Source: Gemmatimonadota bacterium (GTDB taxonomy: Bacteria > Gemmatimonadota > Gemmatimonadetes > Gemmatimonadales > GWC2-71-9). Taken from it: a stretch of 17,634 bases of DNA. Under the pieces are notes generated by a model. That model ran no database searches, was not told the origin of the DNA, and saw nothing but the letters and a program-made list of their open reading frames with translations. Positions 6,163 to 13,064 of the stretch are shown here, piece after piece (within the stretch, counting starts at the first letter, position 1; each line of letters begins with the position of its first letter). The stretch is taken from positions 1 through 17,634 of the forward strand of contig QHTP01000073.1 of NCBI GenBank assembly GCA_003220855.1. The letters run 5' to 3'. The position numbers and the translations under genes were made by a program.

Positions 6163-7403
6163 ACAACGGGGAGCGGCGGGTGGTCATCACGGGAGTGGGC
6201 GCGGTGACGCCGATCGGCACGGGGGCCGAGGGCTTGTGGGCGGGACTCACGGCGCGCACGTCCGCGGTGCGCGAGATCACTCGCTTCGATCCCACGCCCT
6301 ACCGCTCGCGCATCGCAGCCGAAATCCCCGATTTCCGGCCGCAGGACCACCTCGACGCGAAACGCGCCAAGCGGCTGGACCGGTTTTCGCAGCTGGCGGT
6401 GACGAGCGCCCGGTTTGCCCTGGCCGACGCCGCGCTCGATCCCGCGCGCGAGCACGCCGACCGGGTGGGCGCCATGATGGGCTCGGCGCTCGGGGGCGTC
6501 GCCTTCGCCGAGGCCCAGGTCGAGCGCTTCCGCGCCGAAGGCCCGCGCGGGCTCGATCCGGCGCTCGCCCTCGCCGTGTTCCCCGGTGCGGCGAGCTGCA
6601 ACATCGCGATCGAGTTCGGCTTCACCGGCCCGAACTCGACCAACGCGATGAGCTGTGCGTCCGGGACCATCGCCGTGGGGGACGCCTTCCACGCGATCCG
6701 CGAGGCCCGCGCCGACGTGATGCTCGCCGGCGGGGCGGAGGCGCCGCTCGCGCCCATGACGTACGCGGCCTTCAGCGTGATCCGCGCGATGAGCACGCGC
6801 AACGACGACCCGGCACACGCCTCCCGTCCGTTCGACCAGGATCGGGACGGCTTCGTGATGGGGGAGGGCGCGGCCGTCCTGGTGCTGGAGGAGCGGGCGC
6901 GCGCCGTGGCGCGCGGCGCCAGGATCTACGCCGAGCTGGCCGGCTACGCGTTCACCAACGACGCCTATCACATGACCGCGCCCCGTCCCGACGGCCGCGA
7001 GGCGGCCAGGGCCATGCGGCTCGCGCTCGCCGACGCGCACGTCGTGCCCGCCGACGTCGGGTATATCAACGCGCACGGCTCTTCCACGCCGCTCAACGAC
7101 TCGACCGAGACCGCCGCCATCAAGCAGGTGTTCGGCGCGCATGCCTACCGCCTCACCGTCAGCGGCACCAAGGGCTACTACGGACACGCCCTGGGCGCGA
7201 GCGGCGCCATCGAGGCGGCGATCTGCGCCCTGGCGGTCGACCGGTGCTGGCTTCCACCCACCATCAACCTCGAGCGCCCCGACCCCGCCTGCGACCTGGA
7301 TTGCCTGCCGCGCGAGGGCCGCGCCGCGGCGCCCGACATCGTGCTCACCAACTCGTTCGGCTTCGGCGGAATCAACGCTTCGCTCGTGCTGCGGCGGACG
7401 TAG
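6159..7403 (+). CDS. beta-ketoacyl-ACP synthase, FabF-type ketosynthase
   Basis: 414 residues. GTG start overlapping the SRPBCC stop, with GGAGG at 6144-6148. The catalytic triad of a condensing enzyme is complete: C166 in MSCASGT, H306 in INAHGSSTP and H343 in TKGYYGHALGASG, with K338; GFGGIN near the end is the gating loop. Reaction: decarboxylative Claisen condensation of malonyl-ACP with an acyl-enzyme. The sequence around K338 (KGYYGH) differs from the KSMTGH of housekeeping FabF, and the context is not a fatty-acid operon, so a specialised role is likely. No chain-length factor or ACP is encoded nearby. Its TAG stop lies in a 28-bp near-palindrome. Confidence 0.95.
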   Translation: MNNGERRVVITGVGAVTPIGTGAEGLWAGLTARTSAVREITRFDPTPYRSRIAAEIPDFRPQDHLDAKRAKRLDRFSQLAVTSARFALADAALDPAREHADRVGAMMGSALGGVAFAEAQVERFRAEGPRGLDPALALAVFPGAASCNIAIEFGFTGPNSTNAMSCASGTIAVGDAFHAIREARADVMLAGGAEAPLAPMTYAAFSVIRAMSTRNDDPAHASRPFDQDRDGFVMGEGAAVLVLEERARAVARGARIYAELAGYAFTNDAYHMTAPRPDGREAARAMRLALADAHVVPADVGYINAHGSSTPLNDSTETAAIKQVFGAHAYRLTVSGTKGYYGHALGASGAIEAAICALAVDRCWLPPTINLERPDPACDLDCLPREGRAAAPDIVLTNSFGFGGINASLVLRRT

Positions 7404-7427
7404 GGGCGCAGCATGCGTCGCCCCTAC
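7400..7427. repeat. 28-bp near-palindrome over the ketosynthase stop codon (possible terminator/REP)
   Basis: Arms GTAGGGGCG (7400-7408) and CGCCCCTAC (7419-7427) are perfect complements; the 10-base loop contains GCATGC, itself a palindrome. The arm includes the TAG stop at 7401-7403. No T-run follows, so intrinsic termination is doubtful; it may be a REP-like element or a 3'-end stabilising hairpin that separates the biosynthetic operon from the aquaporin gene. The rest of the gap (7428-7465) holds GAGGAT as a ribosome site. Confidence 0.6.
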
Positions 7428-7465
7428 GGCAATTCGGATTCTCCTCCAACCCCGAGGATCGTGTC

Positions 7466-8149
7466 ATGCCCAAGCAGCTGCGGCCCCTCGTGGCCGAGTT
7501 CGTCGGCACTCTGCTGTTCGTGTTTCTCGGCGCCGGCAGCGTCGTGGCGCTGGTCGCCGCCGGCACCACCGCGGCCAGCATCGGCTCGCTCGGCGTCGCC
7601 CTGGCGCACGGCGTCGCCATGGCCATCATCGTCTCGATGACGATGAGCATCTCCGGCGGCCACATGAATCCCGCGGTCACGTTCGGCGTGTGGATCGCGA
7701 ACCGCATCGCGGGCCGCCTCGCATGGCAGTACATCGGCGCGCAGGTCGCCGGCGCGGTCGTGGGCGCGGCGCTGGTGAAAACCGTGTTGCCCCGAATGGC
7801 CGTCGGCCTCGCGCTCGTGGGCACGCCGCGGCTCGGTAGCGACGTCACGTTCATGCAGGGCGTGTGGATCGAAGCGATGCTCACGTTCTTCCTCGTGAGC
7901 GCCGTGTTCGGCACCGCGGTGTCGCCCGCGGCCCCTAAGATCGGGGGATTTGGCATCGGCCTCGCCATTTTCGTCGATGCCCTGGTCGGCGGAAACTTCA
8001 CGGGCGCCGTCATGAACCCCGCCCGCGCCATCGGCCCGGCGCTGATCGCATGGCAATGGAACGCCCACGCCGTGTACTGGATCGGCCCGCTGATCGGGGC
8101 CGGCGTGGCGGGGGCTCTGTGGAAGGCGATTCTCTTGCCGAGAAGCTAA
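7466..8149 (+). CDS. aquaporin / MIP family channel
   Basis: 227 residues with six membrane segments and the two NPA boxes (GGHMNPAVT at 65-72, AVMNPARAIGP at 181-191). Ungapped alignment from memory with E. coli AqpZ across helix 2 and helix 5 puts H48, A172, A181 and R187 in the aromatic/arginine filter, where AqpZ has F, H, T and R. His at the helix-2 position is characteristic of plant TIP channels, which pass water plus ammonia, urea or peroxide. The pore is therefore probably wider than that of a strict water channel. ATG 7466 follows a GAGGAT ribosome site. It lies 62 bases after the ketosynthase and may or may not be cotranscribed. Confidence 0.94.
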   Translation: MPKQLRPLVAEFVGTLLFVFLGAGSVVALVAAGTTAASIGSLGVALAHGVAMAIIVSMTMSISGGHMNPAVTFGVWIANRIAGRLAWQYIGAQVAGAVVGAALVKTVLPRMAVGLALVGTPRLGSDVTFMQGVWIEAMLTFFLVSAVFGTAVSPAAPKIGGFGIGLAIFVDALVGGNFTGAVMNPARAIGPALIAWQWNAHAVYWIGPLIGAGVAGALWKAILLPRS

Positions 8150-8153
8150 AAGG

Positions 8154-8283
8154 CGTCACGGAAAGACGTCACGGTGAAGACGTCACGGAGAACCGTCATG
8201 AAAAACGCGCTACGCCGCTCCGTGACGGTTCTCCGTGACGTTTCTTCGTGACGGTGTTAAAGCTTTCGTGACGGTGTTAAAGC
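8154..8283. repeat. CGTCACGG inverted/tandem repeat cluster between aquaporin gene and hemB
   Basis: Direct CGTCACGG units lie at 8154, 8167 and 8181 with a degenerate fourth; inverted copies lie at 8220, 8233, 8247 and 8267. The block 8181-8200 pairs with 8221-8240 at 19 of 20 positions around a 20-base loop, giving a strong hairpin that could terminate both convergent transcripts. At the hemB end, CGTGACGGTGTTAAAGC occurs twice, 20 bases apart (8247 and 8267); the second copy carries the hemB stop. The short spacers are not unique sequences, and no cas genes are present, so this is not CRISPR. Confidence 0.8.
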
Positions 8284-9248
8284 AGTTCCGCGGCCGTCGG
8301 TGCGAAGTAGCTGACAATGATGTCGGCGCCCGCGCGCCGGATGGCGTACAACGTCTCCCACATGGCGAGCGTCTCGTCCAGCATGCCGCGCGCCGCGGCG
8401 GCCTTGATCATCGCATACTCCCCGCTCACCTGATACGCCGCGAGCGGGGAGCCGAACTCCTGCTTGGCACGTCGCACCAGGTCCAGGCAGGGCAGCGCGG
8501 GCTTCACCAGAATGATGTCCGCTCCCTCGTCGACGTCGAGCCGGATCTCCTTCATTGCTTCGTCGGCGTTGCCGCCCTGCATCTGGTAGGACTGGCGGTC
8601 GCCGAACTGTGGCGCGGAGCCGGCGGCTTCGCGGAACGGACCGTAGAACGCCGAGGCCGTCTTCGCCGCGTACGACATGATCGGAACGCGCGACAGCCCG
8701 GCGGCATCGAGCGCCTTGCGAATCCCCGCCACCCGGCCGTCCATCATGTCGCTCGGGGCGACGATATCGATCCCGGCGCGCGCTTGCGTCACCGCGACCT
8801 TGCCCAGCAGGTATACCGACGCATCGTTGTCCACGTCGCCGTCCTGGATCACACCGCAGTGCCCGTGGTCCGTGTACTCGCACAGGCATACGTCCCCGAT
8901 CACCAGCAGCTCCGGCACGGCCCGCTTTACGGCGCGCGCCGCCTGCTGTACCACGCCCTGCTCGTCGTATGCCTCGGAGCCGGTCGCGTCCTTCGCCGCC
9001 GGCAAGCCGAAGAGAATGATCCCGCCGAGGCCGAGCCGCTGCGCACGCTCCGCGTCCTTGACCACCTCGTCCACGGACGTCTGGTACACGCCCGGGAGCA
9101 GGGCGACCTCCCGCCGCACGGCGCTGCCGTGGCACACGAACAGCGGCCACACGAGCTGCGAGGGAACGAGGTGCGTCTCCTGCACCAGCCGTCGCAGCGC
9201 GGCGGTACGACGCAGTCGCCGCATCCGGCGGATCGGGAACTGGCTCAT
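8277..9248 (-). CDS. hemB: delta-aminolevulinic acid dehydratase (porphobilinogen synthase)
   Basis: 323 residues, full length. It condenses two 5-aminolevulinate molecules to porphobilinogen in the cytoplasm. The zinc site is of the cysteine type: C121, C123 and C131 (DVCLCEYTDHGHCG). Schiff-base lysines are K196 (MSYAAKTASAFYGPF) and K249 (IILVKPALPCLD). The N-terminal RRMRRLRRTAALRRLVQET is the usual arm. ATG 9248 overlaps the hemC stop as ATGA. Last gene of hemDCB; its stop codon is inside a 20-bp tandem duplication. Confidence 0.98.
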   Translation of the reverse strand: MSQFPIRRMRRLRRTAALRRLVQETHLVPSQLVWPLFVCHGSAVRREVALLPGVYQTSVDEVVKDAERAQRLGLGGIILFGLPAAKDATGSEAYDEQGVVQQAARAVKRAVPELLVIGDVCLCEYTDHGHCGVIQDGDVDNDASVYLLGKVAVTQARAGIDIVAPSDMMDGRVAGIRKALDAAGLSRVPIMSYAAKTASAFYGPFREAAGSAPQFGDRQSYQMQGGNADEAMKEIRLDVDEGADIILVKPALPCLDLVRRAKQEFGSPLAAYQVSGEYAMIKAAAARGMLDETLAMWETLYAIRRAGADIIVSYFAPTAAELL

Positions 9249-10171
9249 CGCGCGAGCAATCTCGACGCGCCGTGCGCCGTGAGCAAGTCCGCGACCGCTA
9301 CGCCCGCGGCGGCGGGATCGCTGTCGTCGATCACCGCCGATGCCGTGATCTGCACCGAACCATCGAGGGCCGTGACCCTCCCAAACAACCGAGCCCCGAG
9401 CCCCGAGTCCCGAGCCCCGACGTACGCCGCCACCGGAGCCTGGCACCCGCCTTCCAGGGTCGCGAGCAGGCTCCGCTCGGCGGCGACGTGGCGCGCGCTT
9501 TCCGCGTCTTCGAGCGGCGCGAGCGCGACACGGGCCCGACGGTCGTCGCTCCGCACCTCGAGACCCAGGGCGCCCTGCCCCGGCGCGGGCATCACCACCA
9601 GCGGATCGACCCGCGCGGCGATCCGACCGGCGAGCTCGAGCCGCTCGAGCCCCGCCGCCGCGAGCAGCGCCGCAGCGAGCCCATCGCGGCCCTGGGTCAC
9701 CTTCTGGACGCGCGTCGGCACGTTGCCGCGTAGCGCGACGATCTCGAGGTCGGGCCTCAGGTAGCGGACCTGAGCCACGCGTCGCAGGCTCGACGTCCCG
9801 ATCTTCGCGCCGCCCGGCAGATCGGCGATGGAGGCGACGCCCGCGTCGCGGGTCACAAGCGCCTCCGCCGGGTCGGCGCGCGGCGGGACGGCGGCGAGCG
9901 CCACACCGTCGGGGAGTCGCGTCGGCAGGTCCTTGAGCGAGTGGACCGCGGCGTCGATGCGCCCGGCGAGCAGCGCGTCCTCGATCTCCTTGGTGAAGAA
10001 ACCTTTGCCTTCCAACTCGCGCAGCGGGCGGTCGACCTCCGCATCGCCTCGCGTCTTGATGACGATGAGGTCGGCGTCCACGCCGTGACGGGCGAGGGCC
10101 ACCTGCACCCACTCGGCTTGCCAAAGCGCCAGCCTGCTGCCGCGGGTGCCGAGCTTCAGGACGGCGCTCAC
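9245..10171 (-). CDS. hemC: hydroxymethylbilane synthase (porphobilinogen deaminase)
   Basis: 308 residues from a GTG that overlaps the hemD stop (GTGA). It polymerises four porphobilinogens into hydroxymethylbilane. Visible signatures: LGTRGSRLALWQA at the N-terminus, catalytic D81 in HSLKDLPT, GTSSLRR (125-131), PAPGQGALG (195-203) and C243 in LEGGCQAPVAAY, which carries the dipyrromethane cofactor. Directly after that strand, residues ~252-262 (GARDSGLGARL) are encoded by a GGCTCGG-type heptamer repeat that also occurs between acs and kup; it lands in a predicted beta-turn, so the enzyme should remain functional. Confidence 0.97.
   Translation of the reverse strand: MSAVLKLGTRGSRLALWQAEWVQVALARHGVDADLIVIKTRGDAEVDRPLRELEGKGFFTKEIEDALLAGRIDAAVHSLKDLPTRLPDGVALAAVPPRADPAEALVTRDAGVASIADLPGGAKIGTSSLRRVAQVRYLRPDLEIVALRGNVPTRVQKVTQGRDGLAAALLAAAGLERLELAGRIAARVDPLVVMPAPGQGALGLEVRSDDRRARVALAPLEDAESARHVAAERSLLATLEGGCQAPVAAYVGARDSGLGARLFGRVTALDGSVQITASAVIDDSDPAAAGVAVADLLTAHGASRLLAR
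9389..9419 (-). repeat. heptamer repeat (GRCTCGG) inside hemC coding sequence
   Basis: Plus-strand units CCGAGCC, CCGAGCC, CCGAGTC, CCGAGCC (9389-9416) and a partial fifth. On the coding strand this is the same GGCTCGG/GACTCGG heptamer found at 16811-16845. It keeps the hemC frame open, coding for GARDSGLGARL. Confidence 0.8.
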
Positions 10172-10992
10172 GTTTCCCCTTTCCCCGTTCCCCCTTCCGC
10201 GTAGTAGCGCACCAGCGCCGCCACGAGGCCCCCGACCGTGTAGTCCTCCGCCTCGATCGCGACGGGGAGACCGAGCTCCCTCGCGCTCGCGGCCGTGACG
10301 GGACCGATCACCGCGGCGCTGAACCGGCCCGATGTCGCGGCCGCTCGCCCCACCAGATCGACGAAGCCCCGCACCGTAGACGATGACGTGAGCGTCACGA
10401 CGTCGATGGTGCCGCCGAGCAGCTGTGCCGCGAGGGCGCCGCCGTCCCCCGCCGCTCGGACGGTCTCGTAGACCGGAATCACATCCACGATCGCGCCGCG
10501 CGCCCGCAATCCCTCGGGGAGGGCGTCACGGGCCTCGCGTGCCCGAGGGACCAGGAAGCGTTTGCCGTGTACCGCGCCGCGCGCCACTACGGCCGCCACG
10601 ACCGCCTCGGCGACGTACTTGGGCGGCACGACATCCGGCGTCACGCCGTATCGCTCCAACGCCTGCGCCGTCGCCGGTCCGATGGCGGCCACAGCCATCC
10701 GTGCCAGGTCGCGCGCGGCGAGCCCCCACTCGACCAGCCGATCGCATACCACGTGGACGGTGTTCTGGCTTGTGAACACGATCCAGTCATAGGCAGCCGG
10801 GTCGGTGAGGGCGGCGCGCAACGCGGAGAGGTCGGCGAGCGGCACGATGCGGATCGTCGGCACGGCGAGCACCTCGGCGCCGAGCGCCTCGAGCGCCCGC
10901 GCCAGCTCGCCCGCCTGCTCGCGCGCGCGCGTGACGACGATGCGCCGTCCCGCAAGGGGGTGACGGGCGTGGCGACGAGGCTCCGGTGGCAT
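10168..10992 (-). CDS. hemD: uroporphyrinogen-III synthase
   Basis: 274 residues. HemD sequences diverge strongly, but the two-lobe pattern is clear: RRIVVTRAREQAGELARALE at the start of lobe one, YDWIVFTSQNTVHVV, then VAAIGPATAQALERYG; lobe two has GKRFLVPRAREARDALPEGL, VDVVTLTSSSTVRGF and AAVIGPVTAASARELG. It cyclises hydroxymethylbilane with inversion of ring D to give uroporphyrinogen III. ATG 10992 (MPPEPRRHARHP) is the only good start close to the conserved strand; the open frame continues upstream without homology. First gene of hemDCB, coupled to hemC by GTGA. Confidence 0.95.
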   Translation of the reverse strand: MPPEPRRHARHPLAGRRIVVTRAREQAGELARALEALGAEVLAVPTIRIVPLADLSALRAALTDPAAYDWIVFTSQNTVHVVCDRLVEWGLAARDLARMAVAAIGPATAQALERYGVTPDVVPPKYVAEAVVAAVVARGAVHGKRFLVPRAREARDALPEGLRARGAIVDVIPVYETVRAAGDGGALAAQLLGGTIDVVTLTSSSTVRGFVDLVGRAAATSGRFSAAVIGPVTAASARELGLPVAIEAEDYTVGGLVAALVRYYAEGGTGKGET

Positions 10993-10998
10993 GCGTGG

Positions 10999-11031
10999 TT
11001 GCAATCTCTCGGGACCCAAAACCATTATCAA
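10999..11031. promoter_or_regulatory. candidate overlapping divergent promoters (TPR gene / hemDCB)
   Basis: Plus strand: TTGCAA (10999-11004), 18-base spacer, CATTAT (11023-11028); the predicted start falls on or next to the ATG at 11035, implying a leaderless mRNA. Minus strand: TTGATA (11031-11026) with a weak -10 (GAGATT) 17 bases on, directed at hemD. The two elements share bases, so the 42-base gap would hold both promoters. Matches are imperfect. Confidence 0.3.
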
Positions 11032-11034
11032 GCA

Positions 11035-11619
11035 ATGCTCCGGGCCCTGCGCTCCGCGCTCGTGCGGTTCACCGTGCGGCGAGCCGCCGCCAGCCAGCGG
11101 GACGCGCCCAGGCGCGCCGACTGGTGGCTGCGGGCGGGGTGTGCAATGAGCCCCGCGTTCGGGGAGTGCCACCCGGCGCTGGTCCGCCTGCGGCGCGCCA
11201 TCGAGGACCGGTGGGGTGCGGTCGCGGCCGCGCAGGACGCCGTCGAGCGGTTCCCCGCAAACCCGGACGCCTGGATGCTCCTGGGGGAGGCGTTCCAGAT
11301 GGTGTTCCGCCAGCACGATGCCCTCGTCGCCTACGAGCAGGTGCTCACGCTCGAAGAGCGCCCCGACGCCGCCCTCGCCGCCGGCGATCTGTACGCCCGA
11401 GCCGGACGGCATGCCGAAGCGGCCGCGCGGTTCGCGCGGGCCTACGCGGCCGGCGGCGGCGCCGAAGCGCTGTGGCTCAACGCCGGAGCACTGTTCCAGG
11501 CGGGGGACGCGCGCGCCGCGGACGAGGCCCTGCACCTGTGGGCGACGCAGGTCCCCGACGGGCTCGAGCGCCTGTCCGCCGCCCGCGCCGAGTTGTTCGT
11601 CGACAAGCGCAACGCTTAG
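11035..11619 (+). CDS. TPR-repeat protein
   Basis: 194 residues, no signal peptide or membrane segment. After a basic N-terminus (MLRALRSALVRFTVRR), helical pairs with TPR spacing follow: FPANPDAWMLLGEAFQMVFR (73-92), then HDALVAYEQVLTLEERPDAA, LAAGDLYARAGRHAEAAARF (about 114-133), and ALWLNAGALFQAGDARAADE. Three to four TPR units, serving as a protein-protein scaffold. No ribosome site is visible before ATG 11035. It lies between the heme and cytochrome c maturation genes, so a link with them (CcmI is also a TPR protein) is conceivable, but it is on the opposite strand and this is only inference. Its TAG overlaps the ccmD stop on the other strand. Confidence 0.82.
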   Translation: MLRALRSALVRFTVRRAAASQRDAPRRADWWLRAGCAMSPAFGECHPALVRLRRAIEDRWGAVAAAQDAVERFPANPDAWMLLGEAFQMVFRQHDALVAYEQVLTLEERPDAALAAGDLYARAGRHAEAAARFARAYAAGGGAEALWLNAGALFQAGDARAADEALHLWATQVPDGLERLSAARAELFVDKRNA

Positions 11620-11729
11620 GGCCTGGTGCTGCGCCGATACAGCGACACGGCGTACGCCAGCAAGATCACCGGCACCACGCTGTATGCCGCCACGAGGTAG
11701 CCCGCGTTCTGCGGGACCCCCTCAGCCAT
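11616..11729 (-). CDS. ccmD: CcmD-like heme exporter small membrane protein
   Basis: 37 residues: an N-terminal MAEGVPQNAGYLVAAYSVVP, one hydrophobic helix (VILLAYAVSLY) and a basic end RRSTRP. This is the size, topology and N-terminal tyrosine/aromatic pattern of CcmD, which stabilises CcmC-CcmE heme transfer. It follows ccmC with an 8-base overlap, the standard position. Its TAA (11616-11618) overlaps the convergent TPR gene's stop. Confidence 0.85.
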   Translation of the reverse strand: MAEGVPQNAGYLVAAYSVVPVILLAYAVSLYRRSTRP

Positions 11730-12387
11730 GCGACGCGGCTTCGCGCCGCAGGGCGATGGCGTAGCGTTGCATCACGAAGCCCACGTAGAGGACGAGGAAC
11801 ACGCCGAACGACAGCAGCAAGGTCACCAGCATTTCCGGGGGCAGACCGGGCTTGCCGGGTCGCAGCACGATGGGCTGTGGGTGGAGCGTCGGAAAGAGAT
11901 ACACGCTCAGGTGAATGAATCCGACCAGCACGACCGCACAGATCCCCAGCACCGCGCCGTACCGCGCGCGCAGCCCCGCGTCGGTCACCGCGCCGCGCAG
12001 CAGGTGATAGCTGATCAGCAGGAAGAACAGGAACAGCGTGCTGGTGAGCCGGGCGTCCCAGGTCCACCACGTGCCCCAGATGGGCTTTCCCCAGATGGGT
12101 CCGGTCGTCAGGACGATACCCGCGAACACCGTGCCGACCTCCGCCGAGGCTTCCGCGAATCGGTCGAGCCGGGGGTCTTTCAGAAACAGGAAGAACACGC
12201 CGGCCAGGCCCACCAGGATCACCGCCAGCTCCGTGGTCACGGCGGCGGGAACGTGCAGGTAGAAGATCTTCTGCGCGGGGCCCTGGAAGCGCTCGACCGG
12301 CGTGAACGCCAGGGCCCGGACATACACGCCGCCGAGCAGCAGCAAGCCGGCCAGCACGACACGGCGACCCTGCTGTGCGAGACTCAT
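11722..12387 (-). CDS. ccmC: cytochrome c maturation heme-handling protein CcmC
   Basis: 221 residues, six predicted membrane helices. The tryptophan-rich periplasmic WWD motif is at 104-111 (WGTWWTWD), flanked by the heme-ligating histidines H45 (IFYLHVPAA) and H159 (VGFIHLSVYLFPTLHP). CcmC presents heme to CcmE in System I. ATG overlaps the ccmB stop (ATGA) and its own end overlaps ccmD, so the genes are translationally coupled. Related CcsA/ResC proteins share the WWD motif, but size and neighbours point to CcmC. Confidence 0.97.
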   Translation of the reverse strand: MSLAQQGRRVVLAGLLLLGGVYVRALAFTPVERFQGPAQKIFYLHVPAAVTTELAVILVGLAGVFFLFLKDPRLDRFAEASAEVGTVFAGIVLTTGPIWGKPIWGTWWTWDARLTSTLFLFFLLISYHLLRGAVTDAGLRARYGAVLGICAVVLVGFIHLSVYLFPTLHPQPIVLRPGKPGLPPEMLVTLLLSFGVFLVLYVGFVMQRYAIALRREAASHG

Positions 12388-13064
12388 TCGTCCACCGTGT
12401 GCGGAAACAGCAGCAGCGCCACTGCGATAAACACCAGGTCGTATGCGGCGAGCAACTTAAGCCAGCCCGACACCTCGCTCAAGGGACGCCCGGCCAGCAG
12501 CCGGGCCGTGGCCTGCACGGCGTAGGTCAGCGGCAACAACAGAAACGGCAGCAGTAGCACCGGCAGCATCAGCTCGGCGAAACGCGTCCGCACCACCATC
12601 GCGCTGAACAACGTTCCCACCGAGACGAATCCCACGGTGGCGAGGGCGATGACCCCGATCAGAGGAAGCAGGACCCGACCGACGGGCACGTTGAAGAACA
12701 GCACGAACAGCGGCAGGCCGACGGCCTCCACCACGCCGACGAATCCGAGATTGGCGAGCACCTTGCCCAGGTAGAGACTGTGGCGCGAGAGCGGAGAGAC
12801 CAGCAACCCCTCGAGCGCCCCGTTCTCGAGCTCGAGCTGAAACGCCCGATTGAGCGCGAGCATGGCGGCGAACGTGAAGGTGACCCAGAGAATGCTGGGC
12901 GCGAGATCGATCGTCGCAACGGCGGTCGGATCACGCCCGAAATTGAACACCGTCAGGACGAGGGCCGTGAACACCACCGCCGAGAGCAGGGCGGTGCGCG
13001 TCCGGAACTCGAGCACCAAATCCTTGCGCGCCACGGTCCAGGCCTGCCCGAGCAGCTCACCCAT
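12384..13064 (-). CDS. ccmB: heme exporter membrane subunit CcmB
   Basis: 226 residues with six hydrophobic segments. The N-terminus TVARKDLVLEFRTRTALLSA, followed by WVTFTFAAMLALNRAFQLE and the cytoplasmic ENGALEGLLVSPLSRHSLYL, is the CcmB signature. It is the permease partner of the CcmA ATPase; the complex drives release of holo-CcmE from CcmC. The start overlaps ccmA by 8 bases and the end overlaps ccmC by 4. Confidence 0.97.
   Translation of the reverse strand: MGELLGQAWTVARKDLVLEFRTRTALLSAVVFTALVLTVFNFGRDPTAVATIDLAPSILWVTFTFAAMLALNRAFQLELENGALEGLLVSPLSRHSLYLGKVLANLGFVGVVEAVGLPLFVLFFNVPVGRVLLPLIGVIALATVGFVSVGTLFSAMVVRTRFAELMLPVLLLPFLLLPLTYAVQATARLLAGRPLSEVSGWLKLLAAYDLVFIAVALLLFPHTVDE

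Noticed and set aside
6236..7465. Frame continuing upstream of the aquaporin start through the ketosynthase region
   Set aside because: Arg/Gly-rich out-of-frame translation of the ketosynthase; channel homology begins at ATG 7466.
8154..8283. CRISPR-like array
   Set aside because: Units are only 8 bases, occur in both orientations, spacers are 5-6 bases and similar, and no cas genes are nearby.
9249..10124. Possible fusion of hemB with an upstream in-frame extension
   Set aside because: The upstream part is hemC read in the wrong frame; the hemB ATG overlaps the hemC stop as ATGA, a normal coupled start.
10993..11535. Longer HemD with an N-terminal domain (455-codon frame)
   Set aside because: The extension is antisense to the TPR gene, lacks motifs, and HemD homology begins right after ATG 10992.
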